64,000 bases of DNA, from assembly GCA_016715075.1 (NCBI GenBank), contig JADKBK010000012.1:151786-215785 (forward strand). Reading direction: 5' to 3'. This stretch comes from Bacteroidales bacterium. GTDB lineage: Bacteria > Bacteroidota > Bacteroidia > Bacteroidales > VadinHA17. The position numbers and the translations under genes were made by a program. The notes beneath the pieces were generated by a model. The model was not told where the DNA came from and did no database searches. It saw only the letters and a program-made list of their open reading frames with translations. Each line of letters opens with the position of its first letter. Within the stretch, counting starts at the first letter, position 1. Below, in pieces: positions 1 through 8,259 of this stretch.

Positions 1-388
1 TAATAATCCCGGCATAGTTTATCAGCCGCAATTTCTCCTTGAAAAAAAGCCATGCCCCGATAGTTGCAAAAACGGGAATAATTGAAATCATTACCGAACA
101 TACTGTAGCGGAAACATAGGTAAGTCCAAAGCTTTCACCAAGAAAATAGAAGAATGGTTCGAATAATGCCAGAAAAAAGAAAAGCTTGAAATCGCCCTTC
201 CTGATCTTCATGAAACCTTTTGCCAGAACAAGGTATAATGTAAGTAAAACAACCGAAAAAAGGAGTCTCAGAAATACTATGGTAATAGGCTGGAATGTCT
301 TGTTGGCTATCTTGAACCAGAGGAATGAAAACGCCCAGAAGATCATGGACAGCACCAGGGAGCTATATGTTTTTAACTTGTTATTCAA
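1..388 (-). CDS. EamA/DMT-family transporter, partial (C-terminus outside window)
   Basis: The reverse strand encodes the N-terminal ~129 residues of a hydrophobic protein with the drug/metabolite transporter pattern: a first helix with the motif WAFSFLWFK, a second helix after it, then EPFFYFLGESFGLTY and an ATVCSVMISIIPVFA segment typical of EamA domains. It is an inner-membrane permease; the substrate cannot be told. No in-frame ATG precedes the conserved first helix after the upstream stop, so the start is inferred to be TTG at 386-388 (reading L/M-N-N-K-L-K). The gene runs off the left edge and is divergent from the etf operon. Confidence 0.8.
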   Translation of the reverse strand, partial: MNNKLKTYSSLVLSMIFWAFSFLWFKIANKTFQPITIVFLRLLFSVVLLTLYLVLAKGFMKIRKGDFKLFFFLALFEPFFYFLGESFGLTYVSATVCSVMISIIPVFATIGAWLFFKEKLRLINYAGII

Positions 389-715
389 TGGTTTACTTAA
401 TAAATGATTTCAGATTTAAGGCGTGGCGAATTTAATTTTAAAATTTCATTTTTAAGCCTGGCTTTAATGAATTTCTTGTCCTTATGCAGGTTAAATTTTA
501 TGGATAGTTCGAATCTCTGAATTATTTTTCATTCGTGGGATAAATAAAAGTCAGTAATAAAGGAGGTTAGGAGGGAGTGTAATTTCGAATATAAAATTGA
601 ATGATAATTTTCAGATTTGATTGTGAATCATAAATTATTATATTTGCCGCCTTAAAGGTTGTACCGAATCAATTAATCAGTTTAGGATAAGTTAAATAAC
701 TAATAAAAATTTTAG
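389..715. other. Intergenic region between EamA gene and etfB
   Basis: These 327 bases are AT-rich and lie between divergent genes. Apart from the etfB promoter (separate entry) they contain a purine-rich stretch near 560-576 (AAAGGAGGTTAGGAGGG) that is not followed by an ORF. No RNA gene or repeat was recognised. Confidence 0.6.
616..646 (+). promoter_or_regulatory. Bacteroidota-type promoter of the etf operon
   Basis: TTTG at 616-619 and TATATTTG (TAnnTTTG) at 639-646 are separated by 19 bp, a near-ideal match to the Bacteroidota housekeeping promoter. The predicted transcription start is about 652, giving a leader of roughly 64 nt before etfB. Confidence 0.7.
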
Positions 716-1465
716 ATGAAAATTCTGGTTTGTATCAGTAATGTTCCCGATACAACGACAAAAATCAAATTTGCCGAAGGAAATGCTTCTGTAGACACTG
801 CCGGTATTCAGTGGGTTATTAATCCATGGGACGAATTGTCTCTGACCCGTGCGCTTGAGCTTAAGGATAATCCGGCAAACGGTGTCAATTCAGTGACTGT
901 GGTTCATGTTGGGACTGCAGCTTCAGAACCAACTATACGTAAAGCTCTTGCAATTGGTGCTGATGATGCAATAAGAGTGAATGCTGATTCAAGCGATGCA
1001 TTTTTTGTTGCAGCCCAGATTGCTGAAGTTGTACGGAAGGAACAGTTTGACATTATAATGTGCGGTATTGAATCGAGCGACTATAATGGATCGCTTGTAG
1101 GAGGCATGATATCCGAATTCCTCGGAATACCTTCCGTTTCAGCCGTATCAGATCTTAAAATTGAAAATGGACAGCCGTTACTGACACGTGAAATTGACGG
1201 GGGAAAAGAGGTGGTTTCCGTATCAGTACCACTGGTTGCAATAGTTCAGAAGGGGATAGCCAAAGAACCAAGGATAGCAGCAATGAGGGGAATCATGATG
1301 GCTAGGACGAAGCCTGTAAAGCTTGTTGAACCAATGGCGGTGGAGTCACTGACGCAGGTTGTTGTGTTTGAAAAGCCTGCTCCGCGTGCTGCATGTAAGT
1401 ACATTGATGCTGAAAATCCGGCACAGCTTATCGATCTTCTTCAGAACGAGGCAAAGGTTATCTGA
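716..1465 (+). CDS. etfB: Electron transfer flavoprotein subunit beta
   Basis: A 249-residue protein of usual EtfB length with the N-terminal MKILVCISNVPDTTTKIKF segment and the adenine-nucleotide-binding fold of the family (IMCGIESSDYNGSLVGGM around residues 118-135). With EtfA it accepts electrons from acyl-CoA dehydrogenase and passes them to a membrane quinone reductase. It is the first gene of an operon with etfA 32 bp downstream, followed by the membrane Fe-S proteins and the dehydrogenase that would be its partners. The ATG start follows an A-rich leader with no clear Shine-Dalgarno, as usual in this phylum. Confidence 0.95.
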   Translation: MKILVCISNVPDTTTKIKFAEGNASVDTAGIQWVINPWDELSLTRALELKDNPANGVNSVTVVHVGTAASEPTIRKALAIGADDAIRVNADSSDAFFVAAQIAEVVRKEQFDIIMCGIESSDYNGSLVGGMISEFLGIPSVSAVSDLKIENGQPLLTREIDGGKEVVSVSVPLVAIVQKGIAKEPRIAAMRGIMMARTKPVKLVEPMAVESLTQVVVFEKPAPRAACKYIDAENPAQLIDLLQNEAKVI

Positions 1466-1497
1466 TAATTATTTAACTAATAGAAATTCATTACGAT

Positions 1498-2466
1498 ATG
1501 TCAGTATTAGTATATACCGAAAACTGGGACGGAAAATTCAAGAAACTTTCCTTTGAGCTTGTTTCTTATGCATCAGGAGTCGCTAAAATGGCTGGTACAA
1601 GTGTAACTGCCGTTTCAATTGGCAAGGTTGATGATACAGAATTGAAAAAACTCGGCAATTACGGAGCTTCAAAGATAGTTGCTGTTACAAATGAGAAGTT
1701 ATCAACGCTTGATAACCAGGCTTATGCAAGTGTGATTTCAGAAATTGCCCTGAAAGAAAATTCAGGTGTGATAATAATATCAAATAATAATGCTGGCAAG
1801 GCAATCGCACCGAGGTTGTCGGTCAGATTGAAAGCCGGAGTCGGTTCCGGTGTCAGCCGACTGCCTCTGAACCTGAATCCGTTTACTGTTTATAAAAGGA
1901 CATATTCAGGAAATGCCTTCGCACACCTGGTTATTAAATCAGATATTAAAATACTTACACTCGCCCAGAACTCTTTTGATCTGGCTGAAACACCCGGCAA
2001 TTCCTGTATGATAGAAAATTTTAGTTTAACTGTTGATGAGGCTCATCTGAAAACAGTAGTTAAGGATGTTCAGAAACAGACGGGCAAGATCTTATTGACA
2101 GATGCTGACATAGTAGTGTCAGGAGGAAGAGGAATGAAATCGCCAGACAACTGGTCACCCCTCACGGAACTTGCTTCTCTTCTTGGTGCTGCCACGGCTT
2201 GTTCACGGCCGGTTTCAGATGAGGGATGGAGACCTCATGATGAACATACCGGTCAGACCGGGAAGATAATTGCTCCCAACCTGTATATTGCAGTTGGAAT
2301 TTCAGGTGCGACACAACATCTTGCAGGTATAAGCTCCTCAAAATATATTGTAGCCATAAACACAGATAAGGATGCTCCGATTTTCGAAGCTGCACAGTAC
2401 GGTATCGTTGGCGATGCAATGAAAATACTTCCGAAACTTGTTGAAGCAGTTAAAGCTAAAAAATAA
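1498..2466 (+). CDS. etfA: Electron transfer flavoprotein subunit alpha
   Basis: A 322-residue EtfA. The C-terminal FAD-binding domain is clear: SGGRGMKSPDNW near residue 204 and the family signature beginning LYIAVGISGATQHLAGI at about residues 262-278, followed by INTDKDAPIF. It binds FAD and forms the cytoplasmic heterodimer with EtfB. It lies 32 bp behind etfB and is followed by a 224-bp spacer before the membrane Fe-S protein. The neighbours suggest a non-bifurcating role in fatty acid or amino acid oxidation, with quinone as final acceptor. Confidence 0.95.
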   Translation: MSVLVYTENWDGKFKKLSFELVSYASGVAKMAGTSVTAVSIGKVDDTELKKLGNYGASKIVAVTNEKLSTLDNQAYASVISEIALKENSGVIIISNNNAGKAIAPRLSVRLKAGVGSGVSRLPLNLNPFTVYKRTYSGNAFAHLVIKSDIKILTLAQNSFDLAETPGNSCMIENFSLTVDEAHLKTVVKDVQKQTGKILLTDADIVVSGGRGMKSPDNWSPLTELASLLGAATACSRPVSDEGWRPHDEHTGQTGKIIAPNLYIAVGISGATQHLAGISSSKYIVAINTDKDAPIFEAAQYGIVGDAMKILPKLVEAVKAKK

Positions 2467-2690
2467 GAAAGAAAATATGGGGCTGACAAAAATGTTGAAG
2501 TTCATCAATGTTAACACCCCCCTTCCCCCCCAGGGGGGGGTATATTCCGGCAATACCTCTGTGGATCTCTGCGTAATCCTGAGGAGCTTGAGACAATGGA
2601 CTCTGAGTTCTTCTGTGTCAGTTCTTTGCATGACCATATTCAATGCATGCACCTTAAGCTATTCTAAAGTTCATATTCAGTTCTACTACT
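2467..2690. repeat. Spacer with poly-C/poly-G hairpin and degenerate CTCTGTG words
   Basis: The 224-bp gap between etfA and the Fe-S gene carries a run of seven C, an A and eight G (2525-2540), preceded by six C at 2517-2522. This could form a very GC-rich hairpin in an AT-rich neighbourhood. Degenerate words (CCTCTGTGGATCTCTGCG near 2558) resemble the CTCTGTG repeats seen elsewhere in the window. Open frames here look spurious. Confidence 0.5.
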
Positions 2691-4010
2691 ATGCAAAAAC
2701 AGATAATATTTGCACTAACGCTTCTGGTGACTATAGGAGTATTTTCCTATACCATTAAAAGGCTTGTCAGTTTTTTCAGATTTACGAGGCCTGCATTTCC
2801 TGTGCGTGATATCGGAAAGCGAATAAATGTTATGTTGTCGGTTGCTTTCGGACAGACCAAGATATTCAGAAAACCAGTCATTGGCCTTTTTCATGCGCTT
2901 GTCTTCTGGGGATTTTGCGTTATTCTCTTAGGAAGCCTTGAAATGGTTATTGATGGTCTCACGGGAACCGATAAGGTATTGCAGTTCCTGGGACCTGTTT
3001 ATAATGTAATAATGGCTTCAGGAGATATTTTTGCCCTTCTTGTGGGTATCTCGATACTGATTTTTCTTAGCCGCCGTCTTTTCTTTCACATAAAAAGATT
3101 CGAAGGGATCGAGATGAAAAAGATATCTCATATCGATGCCAATATTGCCCTTTCCATTATCCTTCTGCTGATGGTATCACTGCTTGCAATGAACACAGGG
3201 TATGTTGAATATAAGACACTTGCAGGTGAGGCTATTGTGGGCGTTTATCCGGTTGCAGCCTTTCTGGCAGGATTAACAGGCGGCACTTCTGCCGAGAAAT
3301 TCAGAATTCTGTTTGAAGTCTCCTGGTGGTCACATATACTTCTTATATTTATTTTTGCCAATATACTTCCCTATTCCAAACATTTCCATGTTTTCATGTC
3401 AGTTCCGAATGTTTTCCTTTCGAGGCTTGATCCTCTCGGGAAGCTTCCTAATATGGACAGCATTACAAGGGAAGTAAAGCTGATGCTCGATCCGAATGCA
3501 GCATTTGCAGCACCTGCCGCTGATGCACCTGTAGAGAGGTTTGGAGTAAAAGATGCCGAAGATGCCTCATGGAAAAATTATTTTGATTCGCTTGCATGCA
3601 CCCAATGCGGCAGGTGCACATCAGTGTGCCCTGCTAATATTACCGGTAAGAAATTATCTCCGAGGAAAATAATGATGGATCTAAGGGCAAGAATGAATGA
3701 GAAAGGTCCGCTTATGGTTAAAAACGGAAGGGATTTTAATGACAACAGGTCACTGCTCAGGGATTATATATCGGAGGAAGAGATCTGGGCCTGCACTACA
3801 TGCAATGCCTGTGCGAAAGAGTGTCCCATTAATATCAATCATCCGACCCTTATTGTTGATATCCGAAGGTACCTTGTAATGGAAGAGGCATCCGCACCCG
3901 GAGAACTCAAAGCAGTATTCAACAATATTGAGAACAACGGTGCTCCATGGCAATATTCCGCCGAGGACAGGCTTCTCTGGGCTAAGGATCTTGAAATCAA
4001 TATCATTTAA
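2691..4010 (+). CDS. Membrane b-type cytochrome/2x[4Fe-4S] subunit of an EMO-like ETF:menaquinone oxidoreductase
   Basis: A 439-residue protein. The N-terminal half has about six hydrophobic segments resembling the NarI/HdrE-type diheme cytochrome b domain (for example GLFHALVFWGFCVILLG and WWSHILLIFIFANILP, both with histidines that could bind heme). The C-terminal half has two 4Fe-4S motifs: C303xxC306xxC309xxxC313P and C368xxC371xxC374xxxC378P. Related fused proteins also carry two CCG domains; here those are encoded by the next gene. By family knowledge and position behind etfBA, it probably passes ETF electrons to menaquinone. Function is inferred; domain content is seen. Confidence 0.85.
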   Translation: MQKQIIFALTLLVTIGVFSYTIKRLVSFFRFTRPAFPVRDIGKRINVMLSVAFGQTKIFRKPVIGLFHALVFWGFCVILLGSLEMVIDGLTGTDKVLQFLGPVYNVIMASGDIFALLVGISILIFLSRRLFFHIKRFEGIEMKKISHIDANIALSIILLLMVSLLAMNTGYVEYKTLAGEAIVGVYPVAAFLAGLTGGTSAEKFRILFEVSWWSHILLIFIFANILPYSKHFHVFMSVPNVFLSRLDPLGKLPNMDSITREVKLMLDPNAAFAAPAADAPVERFGVKDAEDASWKNYFDSLACTQCGRCTSVCPANITGKKLSPRKIMMDLRARMNEKGPLMVKNGRDFNDNRSLLRDYISEEEIWACTTCNACAKECPININHPTLIVDIRRYLVMEEASAPGELKAVFNNIENNGAPWQYSAEDRLLWAKDLEINII

Positions 4011-4011
4011 A

Positions 4012-4056
4012 CTCTGTGCTCCTCTGTTTTTTCTCTGTGTCACTCTTTGTAACGAA
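4012..4056. repeat. CTCTGTG-word intergenic repeat
   Basis: The 69-bp gap between the two Fe-S genes holds CTCTGTGCTCCTCTG, then TCTCTGTGTCACTCTTTG and TAACGAAAAG. The same words recur at 30519-30650, 51079-51140, 52676-52760 and 53961-54002. Confidence 0.55.
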
Positions 4057-4079
4057 AAGTCTAATAGATAATATATAAT

Positions 4080-4874
4080 ATGGAAACCCGGAAAATAGAA
4101 GTCCCAGTTATGGCAGATCTCTTTGCAAGGGGAGATAAGCCTGAATACCTGTTCTGGGTAGGTTGTGCCGGCGCTTTTGACGACAGGTACAGGAAAGTGG
4201 TAAGAGCTTTCACGAAAATCCTTACCTATCTTGATATAAGCTATGCGGTTCTGGGAAAGGAGGAGACATGTACCGGTGATCCTGCGCGAAGGGCAGGAAA
4301 TGAGATGCTCTACCAGATGCAGGCGCTGCAGGTAATTGAGATCTTTAAAATGTATGAGGTAAAAAAGATAATTACCATATGCCCTCACTGTTTCAATATC
4401 TTTAAGAATGAGTATCCCGACCTTGGCGGTAATTATGAAGTTATAAATTATCTTCAGTTCCTTAACAGCCAGATTGAACAGGGAAAGCTGAAGATTGATC
4501 AGACATCGCTTGAAAATATTTCAGTCACTTATCATGATCCCTGTTATCTTGGAAGGTCAAATGATATCTACAATGAGCCGCGTGCTATTCTCTCGAAACT
4601 TACTGTCAATTATGTTGAGATGGAAAGGAACAGGAGTTTTGCTTTATGCTGCGGGGCTGGTGGAGCCCAGATGTTCAAGGAAGCTGAAAAAGGTGATAAG
4701 GAGATCTTTATTGAAAGAACTGAAGATGCCCTTAAAACGGAAGCTGCTGTTATTGCGACCGCCTGTCCATTCTGTATGACGATGATGACTGATGGACTCA
4801 AGTATAAAAACAGGGAGGAAGAGGTCAGGAATCTTGATATTGCCGAACTTATCGCACAATCACTAAAAATATAA
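4080..4874 (+). CDS. CCG-domain (HdrD/GlpC-like) Fe-S oxidoreductase subunit
   Basis: A 264-residue soluble protein with two CCG-type cysteine domains. The first has C29, C64 (ETCTGDPARR) and C101xxC104; the second has C155, C190-C191-G and C229xxC232. Such domains bind noncubane or [4Fe-4S] clusters in heterodisulfide reductase and related quinone-linked dehydrogenases. It lacks its own 4Fe-4S ferredoxin motifs and membrane helices, which are in the preceding gene, so the pair equals one split EMO/HdrDE-like protein. It lies 26 bp before the acyl-CoA dehydrogenase. The first domain has Cys-Thr instead of Cys-Cys. Confidence 0.88.
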   Translation: METRKIEVPVMADLFARGDKPEYLFWVGCAGAFDDRYRKVVRAFTKILTYLDISYAVLGKEETCTGDPARRAGNEMLYQMQALQVIEIFKMYEVKKIITICPHCFNIFKNEYPDLGGNYEVINYLQFLNSQIEQGKLKIDQTSLENISVTYHDPCYLGRSNDIYNEPRAILSKLTVNYVEMERNRSFALCCGAGGAQMFKEAEKGDKEIFIERTEDALKTEAAVIATACPFCMTMMTDGLKYKNREEEVRNLDIAELIAQSLKI

Positions 4875-4900
4875 AAATATCCAAATAATAATCTGATAAA

Positions 4901-6679
4901 ATGGAAAACAGTAAACTCTTGAAAAGCGGTGAATTTCTTGTACACGAAATTGAATCAAAAGATATTTTCATTCCTGAGGAATTCAATGAGGAGCAGAGAA
5001 TGATCGCCCAGACCTGCAGCGACTTTCTCGAAGCTGAAGTATACCCCAATCTTGAGAAAGTTGAAAAAAGCGACAGGGAGCTGATGAAAAGCATGATGAA
5101 GAAATCCGGTGACCTTGGTTTATTGGGGATTTCTATTCCCGAAGAGTTCGGCGGATTTGGACAGTCATTTGTTACCCAGATGCTCGTCGCTGAAACTACC
5201 GGTGCCGGATACTCATTTTCCGTTGCTTATATGGCCCATTGCGGAATTGGAACATTGCCGATAATGTATTACGGGAACAAGGATCAGAGAGAACGTTATG
5301 TAACAAAGCTCGCCTCGGGAGAATTTCTTGGAGCATACTGTCTGACTGAACCGGGGGCAGGAAGTGATGCAAACTCAGGAAAAACAAACGCGAAGCTGAG
5401 TGAAGATGGTAAGCACTATATCCTTAACGGACAGAAGATGTGGATCACGAATGCAGGATTTGCTGATACACTTGTGGTCTTTGCAAAAATCGATACCGAC
5501 AGGGTTCTCAGCGCATTTATAGTTGAAAGCAAATTCCCGGGCGTGGTTATAGGTCCTGATGAGCATAAGATGGGTATAAAGGGTTCTTCAACTGCACAGA
5601 TATATTTCAACGATGTTAAAGTACCTGTAGAAAATCTTCTTGGTAAAAGAGGTGAAGGTTTCAGGATTGCCCTCAGCATTTTACATATGGGAAGGCTTAA
5701 GCTTGGAGCCAACGTCATAGGAGCTGCAAAAAAGGCGATTAATGATTCAGTAAAATATGCAAACGAGAGAAAGCAGTTTGGAGTACTTATTTCATCTTTC
5801 GGAGCATTAAAACATAAAATGGCTGAGCAGGTTATTCGTCTTTTCGCGTCTGAATCAGCTGTTTACAGGGTAAGCAGCGATATTGACAGGCTTATGAAAA
5901 ATCTGACTGTTGACTGTGGTGATTACGGCAGGGCAGCTATTGAAGCTATCAGCCATTATGCTGTTGAGGCTGCAATACTTAAAGTGATAGGTTCCGAGAT
6001 GCTTGATTTTGTTGCTGATGAGGCGGTTCAGATACACGGGGGAATGGGCTATTCAGCGGAAATGGCTGTTGAGAGAGGTTACCGTGACTCAAGGATAAAC
6101 AGGATTTTTGAGGGTACCAATGAAATAAACCGTCTGCTTGTCGTCGATACTGCTATGAAACGTGCAATGAAAGGAGAATTTGACCTTTACGGAGAAGCTG
6201 AGAAACTTTATTCCGGATTGAACAGTATCACAGATGGCAAGAAAGAAGGAGAAAGTTATTTTACTGAAAAGAACAGATATATCAAAAACTTCAAGAAAGT
6301 CATTCTGCTCTGTATTCACGGAGCAGCAAAACGGTTCGAAAAGGGCCTTATTAACGAACAGGAAGTTCTCAATAATATTGCAGAGATGATGATGGAAACG
6401 TATGTCTCAGAATCTCTTTCACTAAGGGTTGAAAAATTGGGCTCGATAAGGAGTGATATATCGCTGTATAAAGATATGCTTGATGTTAATCTGTTCGACA
6501 CTGCAAATATTGTCAGAAAATCAGCACTTGAGGCATTAAGCACATTCTGTACCTCTGAATCATGCCATACACTTACCAGCGCTGTTGAAAATCTTACTAG
6601 AGTGGATTGCGTCAATGTTAAGGATGCCAGAAGGAGAATTGCAGACAAACTGATTGAGGACAATTCGTACAAGTTCTGA
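4901..6679 (+). CDS. Acyl-CoA dehydrogenase, long form with C-terminal extension
   Basis: A 592-residue acyl-CoA dehydrogenase. The core (residues ~25-425) has AYCLTEPGAGSDAN and KMWITNAGFAD motifs for FAD and substrate binding, QIHGGMGYSAEM, and the catalytic base E404 in RIFEGTNEINR. About 170 residues follow the usual ~380-residue core, forming a helical extension like that of very-long-chain or AidB-like members. It introduces the alpha-beta double bond in acyl-CoA and reduces ETF. It is the last gene of the etf operon. Chain-length specificity cannot be read from the sequence. Confidence 0.93.
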   Translation: MENSKLLKSGEFLVHEIESKDIFIPEEFNEEQRMIAQTCSDFLEAEVYPNLEKVEKSDRELMKSMMKKSGDLGLLGISIPEEFGGFGQSFVTQMLVAETTGAGYSFSVAYMAHCGIGTLPIMYYGNKDQRERYVTKLASGEFLGAYCLTEPGAGSDANSGKTNAKLSEDGKHYILNGQKMWITNAGFADTLVVFAKIDTDRVLSAFIVESKFPGVVIGPDEHKMGIKGSSTAQIYFNDVKVPVENLLGKRGEGFRIALSILHMGRLKLGANVIGAAKKAINDSVKYANERKQFGVLISSFGALKHKMAEQVIRLFASESAVYRVSSDIDRLMKNLTVDCGDYGRAAIEAISHYAVEAAILKVIGSEMLDFVADEAVQIHGGMGYSAEMAVERGYRDSRINRIFEGTNEINRLLVVDTAMKRAMKGEFDLYGEAEKLYSGLNSITDGKKEGESYFTEKNRYIKNFKKVILLCIHGAAKRFEKGLINEQEVLNNIAEMMMETYVSESLSLRVEKLGSIRSDISLYKDMLDVNLFDTANIVRKSALEALSTFCTSESCHTLTSAVENLTRVDCVNVKDARRRIADKLIEDNSYKF

Positions 6680-6708
6680 TTATCATTTTATATGATTTGG
6701 GTACCCGG

Positions 6709-6736
6709 GTAGAGACGTTGCATGCAACGTCTCTAC
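6709..6736. repeat. Perfect 28-bp palindrome centred on TGCATGCA
   Basis: A perfect inverted repeat (left arm GTAGAGACGTTGCA) follows the acyl-CoA dehydrogenase stop by 30 bp. A related 24-bp palindrome at 15884-15907 shares the GTTGCATGCAAC centre. It may act as a terminator hairpin, although a T-run is missing here, or be a dispersed palindromic repeat. Confidence 0.7.
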
Positions 6737-6825
6737 TGGTTTTATTAATCAACGTCTCTGCTGGTTTTATTAATTAATGTCACTGCTGGTTTTATTAATC
6801 AACGTCTCTGCCGGTTTTAATAATT
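6726..6825. repeat. Four tandem copies of a 25-bp unit
   Basis: The right arm of the preceding palindrome starts a tandem array: units at 6726-6750, 6751-6775, 6776-6800 and 6801-6825. Each begins AACGTCTCTGCTGG or a close variant and ends TTTTATTAATY. Units differ at a few positions, and the fourth grades into non-repeat sequence. Confidence 0.85.
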
Positions 6826-6842
6826 AATATCATCGGATGAAG

Positions 6843-6855
6843 TGATATAGATCAA
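6843..6855. promoter_or_regulatory. Fnr/Crp-like operator upstream of the cytochrome operon
   Basis: TGATATAGATCAA fits the Fnr-type half-site pattern TGAT-N4-ATCA. An almost identical site (TGATATATATCAA) lies before the Crp/Fnr gene at 11773-11785. It is 121 nt upstream of the first cytochrome gene. Confidence 0.5.
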
Positions 6856-6910
6856 TTTTCAATATGCTATACAGCACAGCACAAAACCCAATTTTGTTCA
6901 TCTGATGAAA

Positions 6911-6939
6911 TTGTTAGTCATTAAAATGAGATATCTTTG
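6911..6939 (+). promoter_or_regulatory. Promoter of the cytochrome operon
   Basis: TTG at 6911-6913 and TATCTTTG at 6932-6939 are separated by 18 bp. The predicted transcription start near 6946 lies downstream of the earliest possible ATG at 6905, so the ATG at 6965 is the likely start of the first gene. Confidence 0.55.
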
Positions 6940-6964
6940 TGAATTAATTAACAATCTTAAAAAC

Positions 6965-7342
6965 ATGAATCAGAGATTAAATATGTTAAGACAATTGCTG
7001 GCTGCGATAGTTGTTGTTGCAGCGATCGTGGGATTTTCGTCGTGTGAAAAATATTCATGGATGCCGGAGAAAATAAATCCGACTGATTCAGTTCATTTTC
7101 AGGCGGAGATACAACCCATCTTTTCTGCCAACTGTAGCTCATGTCATGGTGCAATCAAGGCTCCTGATCTGAGAGACGGACATTCCTACAAAGCTCTTAC
7201 TGAAGGAGGTTACGTAAATCTGCCGGGGGAGACGAGTGAACTTTACACCAAGATGATCGGTACCGATCATTCACCAAGATCAAGCGATGTTGATAAACAG
7301 AAAGTTCTCATCTGGATAAACCAGGGAGCTCATAATAATTAA
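6965..7342 (+). CDS. Monoheme c-type cytochrome lipoprotein
   Basis: A 125-residue protein from the ATG at 6965. The N-terminal hydrophobic segment ends in a lipobox (GFSSC), so it is an exported lipoprotein. A single heme-attachment motif CSSCH follows the segment QPIFSANCSSCHG, typical of small c-type cytochromes found near DUF5777 proteins. It would carry electrons in the periplasm or at the outer membrane. It is first in an operon with the beta-barrel, heptaheme and b561 genes. The longer frame starting at 6905 is rejected because it spans the promoter. Confidence 0.85.
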   Translation: MNQRLNMLRQLLAAIVVVAAIVGFSSCEKYSWMPEKINPTDSVHFQAEIQPIFSANCSSCHGAIKAPDLRDGHSYKALTEGGYVNLPGETSELYTKMIGTDHSPRSSDVDKQKVLIWINQGAHNN

Positions 7343-7373
7343 GAAATAAATAAACCAGATAAAGCCTAAAAAC

Positions 7374-8240
7374 ATGAAAAAGATTTTTATTGTCTTCATT
7401 TTGTCATTATTCCTCTCTCCGATTTTTGCTCAGGAAGAAGCACAGGCTCAGGAGAAATCAAAAACCCCGGTTACTAATACGTTTTCAAATGGACTTCTGA
7501 TTGAAAATCAGACTGTTGCAACGCCATATAAAGGAGGTCTTGAATTGCAGATTCAGCATAGATTCAGCAAGATTGAGAGTATTCATAACCTTTTTGGCAT
7601 ATATGGATCTGCCAATACACGTATTGGTTTGAATTACGGAATAACCGACAGGTTAATGGTAGGAGCGGGTACAACAAAAGATTATGCTCTGCAGGATTTA
7701 AGGTGGAAATATCTCATCCTTCAGCAGACTGAGGACAACAGTATGCCTATTTCTCTTTCCTATTATGGTAACATGGTCATAGATGCGAGAGCAGAAGAGA
7801 ATTACGGCCCTACCGGCGATTTTAAACAAATGCACAGGTTGTCTTATTTTACACAGCTGATTGTTGCCCGTAAGTTCACTGAGAAGATCTCTGCACAGAT
7901 AGCTCCCTCACTAATTTATATGAATACAGTAAAACGATACTCTGATTCAACCGGGTACAAGAATCTGAACTTTGGTCTTCATGCCGGTGCAAGGGCTAAT
8001 CTGTTTGGAAATCATTCACTGGTACTGGAATATGACCAGCTGCTGACCAAACAGGATGAAGGAACTGAAATGAAACAGCCAAAACCAAATCTTGCCTTCG
8101 GTTGGGAGATAGGAACCGGAACCCATTCATTCCAGGTATTTGCATCGAATTATAATCTGATAATCGATCAGTATAATCTGCTTTACAGTTCTTCTTCAAG
8201 AGATTACATGTTTGGCTTTAATATTTCTGTTAGATTCTAA
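7374..8240 (+). CDS. DUF5777 family beta-barrel protein
   Basis: A 288-residue protein with a signal peptide (cut after SPIFA-Q). Alternating hydrophobic strands and a terminal FGFNISVRF ending in Phe are as expected for an outer-membrane beta-barrel. The pattern matches DUF5777, often encoded beside periplasmic cytochromes in Bacteroidota. No enzymatic motif is seen. It lies 31 bp behind the cytochrome lipoprotein and 19 bp before the heptaheme gene, so it may help house or support an outer-membrane electron conduit; that role is inferred. Confidence 0.8.
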   Translation: MKKIFIVFILSLFLSPIFAQEEAQAQEKSKTPVTNTFSNGLLIENQTVATPYKGGLELQIQHRFSKIESIHNLFGIYGSANTRIGLNYGITDRLMVGAGTTKDYALQDLRWKYLILQQTEDNSMPISLSYYGNMVIDARAEENYGPTGDFKQMHRLSYFTQLIVARKFTEKISAQIAPSLIYMNTVKRYSDSTGYKNLNFGLHAGARANLFGNHSLVLEYDQLLTKQDEGTEMKQPKPNLAFGWEIGTGTHSFQVFASNYNLIIDQYNLLYSSSSRDYMFGFNISVRF

Positions 8241-8259
8241 TAAATACCCAGGACTACTG

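Noticed and set aside
3750..4388. A 212-residue minus-strand frame across the two Fe-S genes
   Set aside because: It is antisense to two clear genes and shows no domain or signal of its own.
6726..6825. CRISPR array
   Set aside because: The 25-bp units are directly adjacent with no unique spacers, and there are no cas genes in the window.
6905..6964. Upstream ATG for the monoheme cytochrome
   Set aside because: The segment contains a good promoter (6911-6939) and would put extra residues before the signal peptide.
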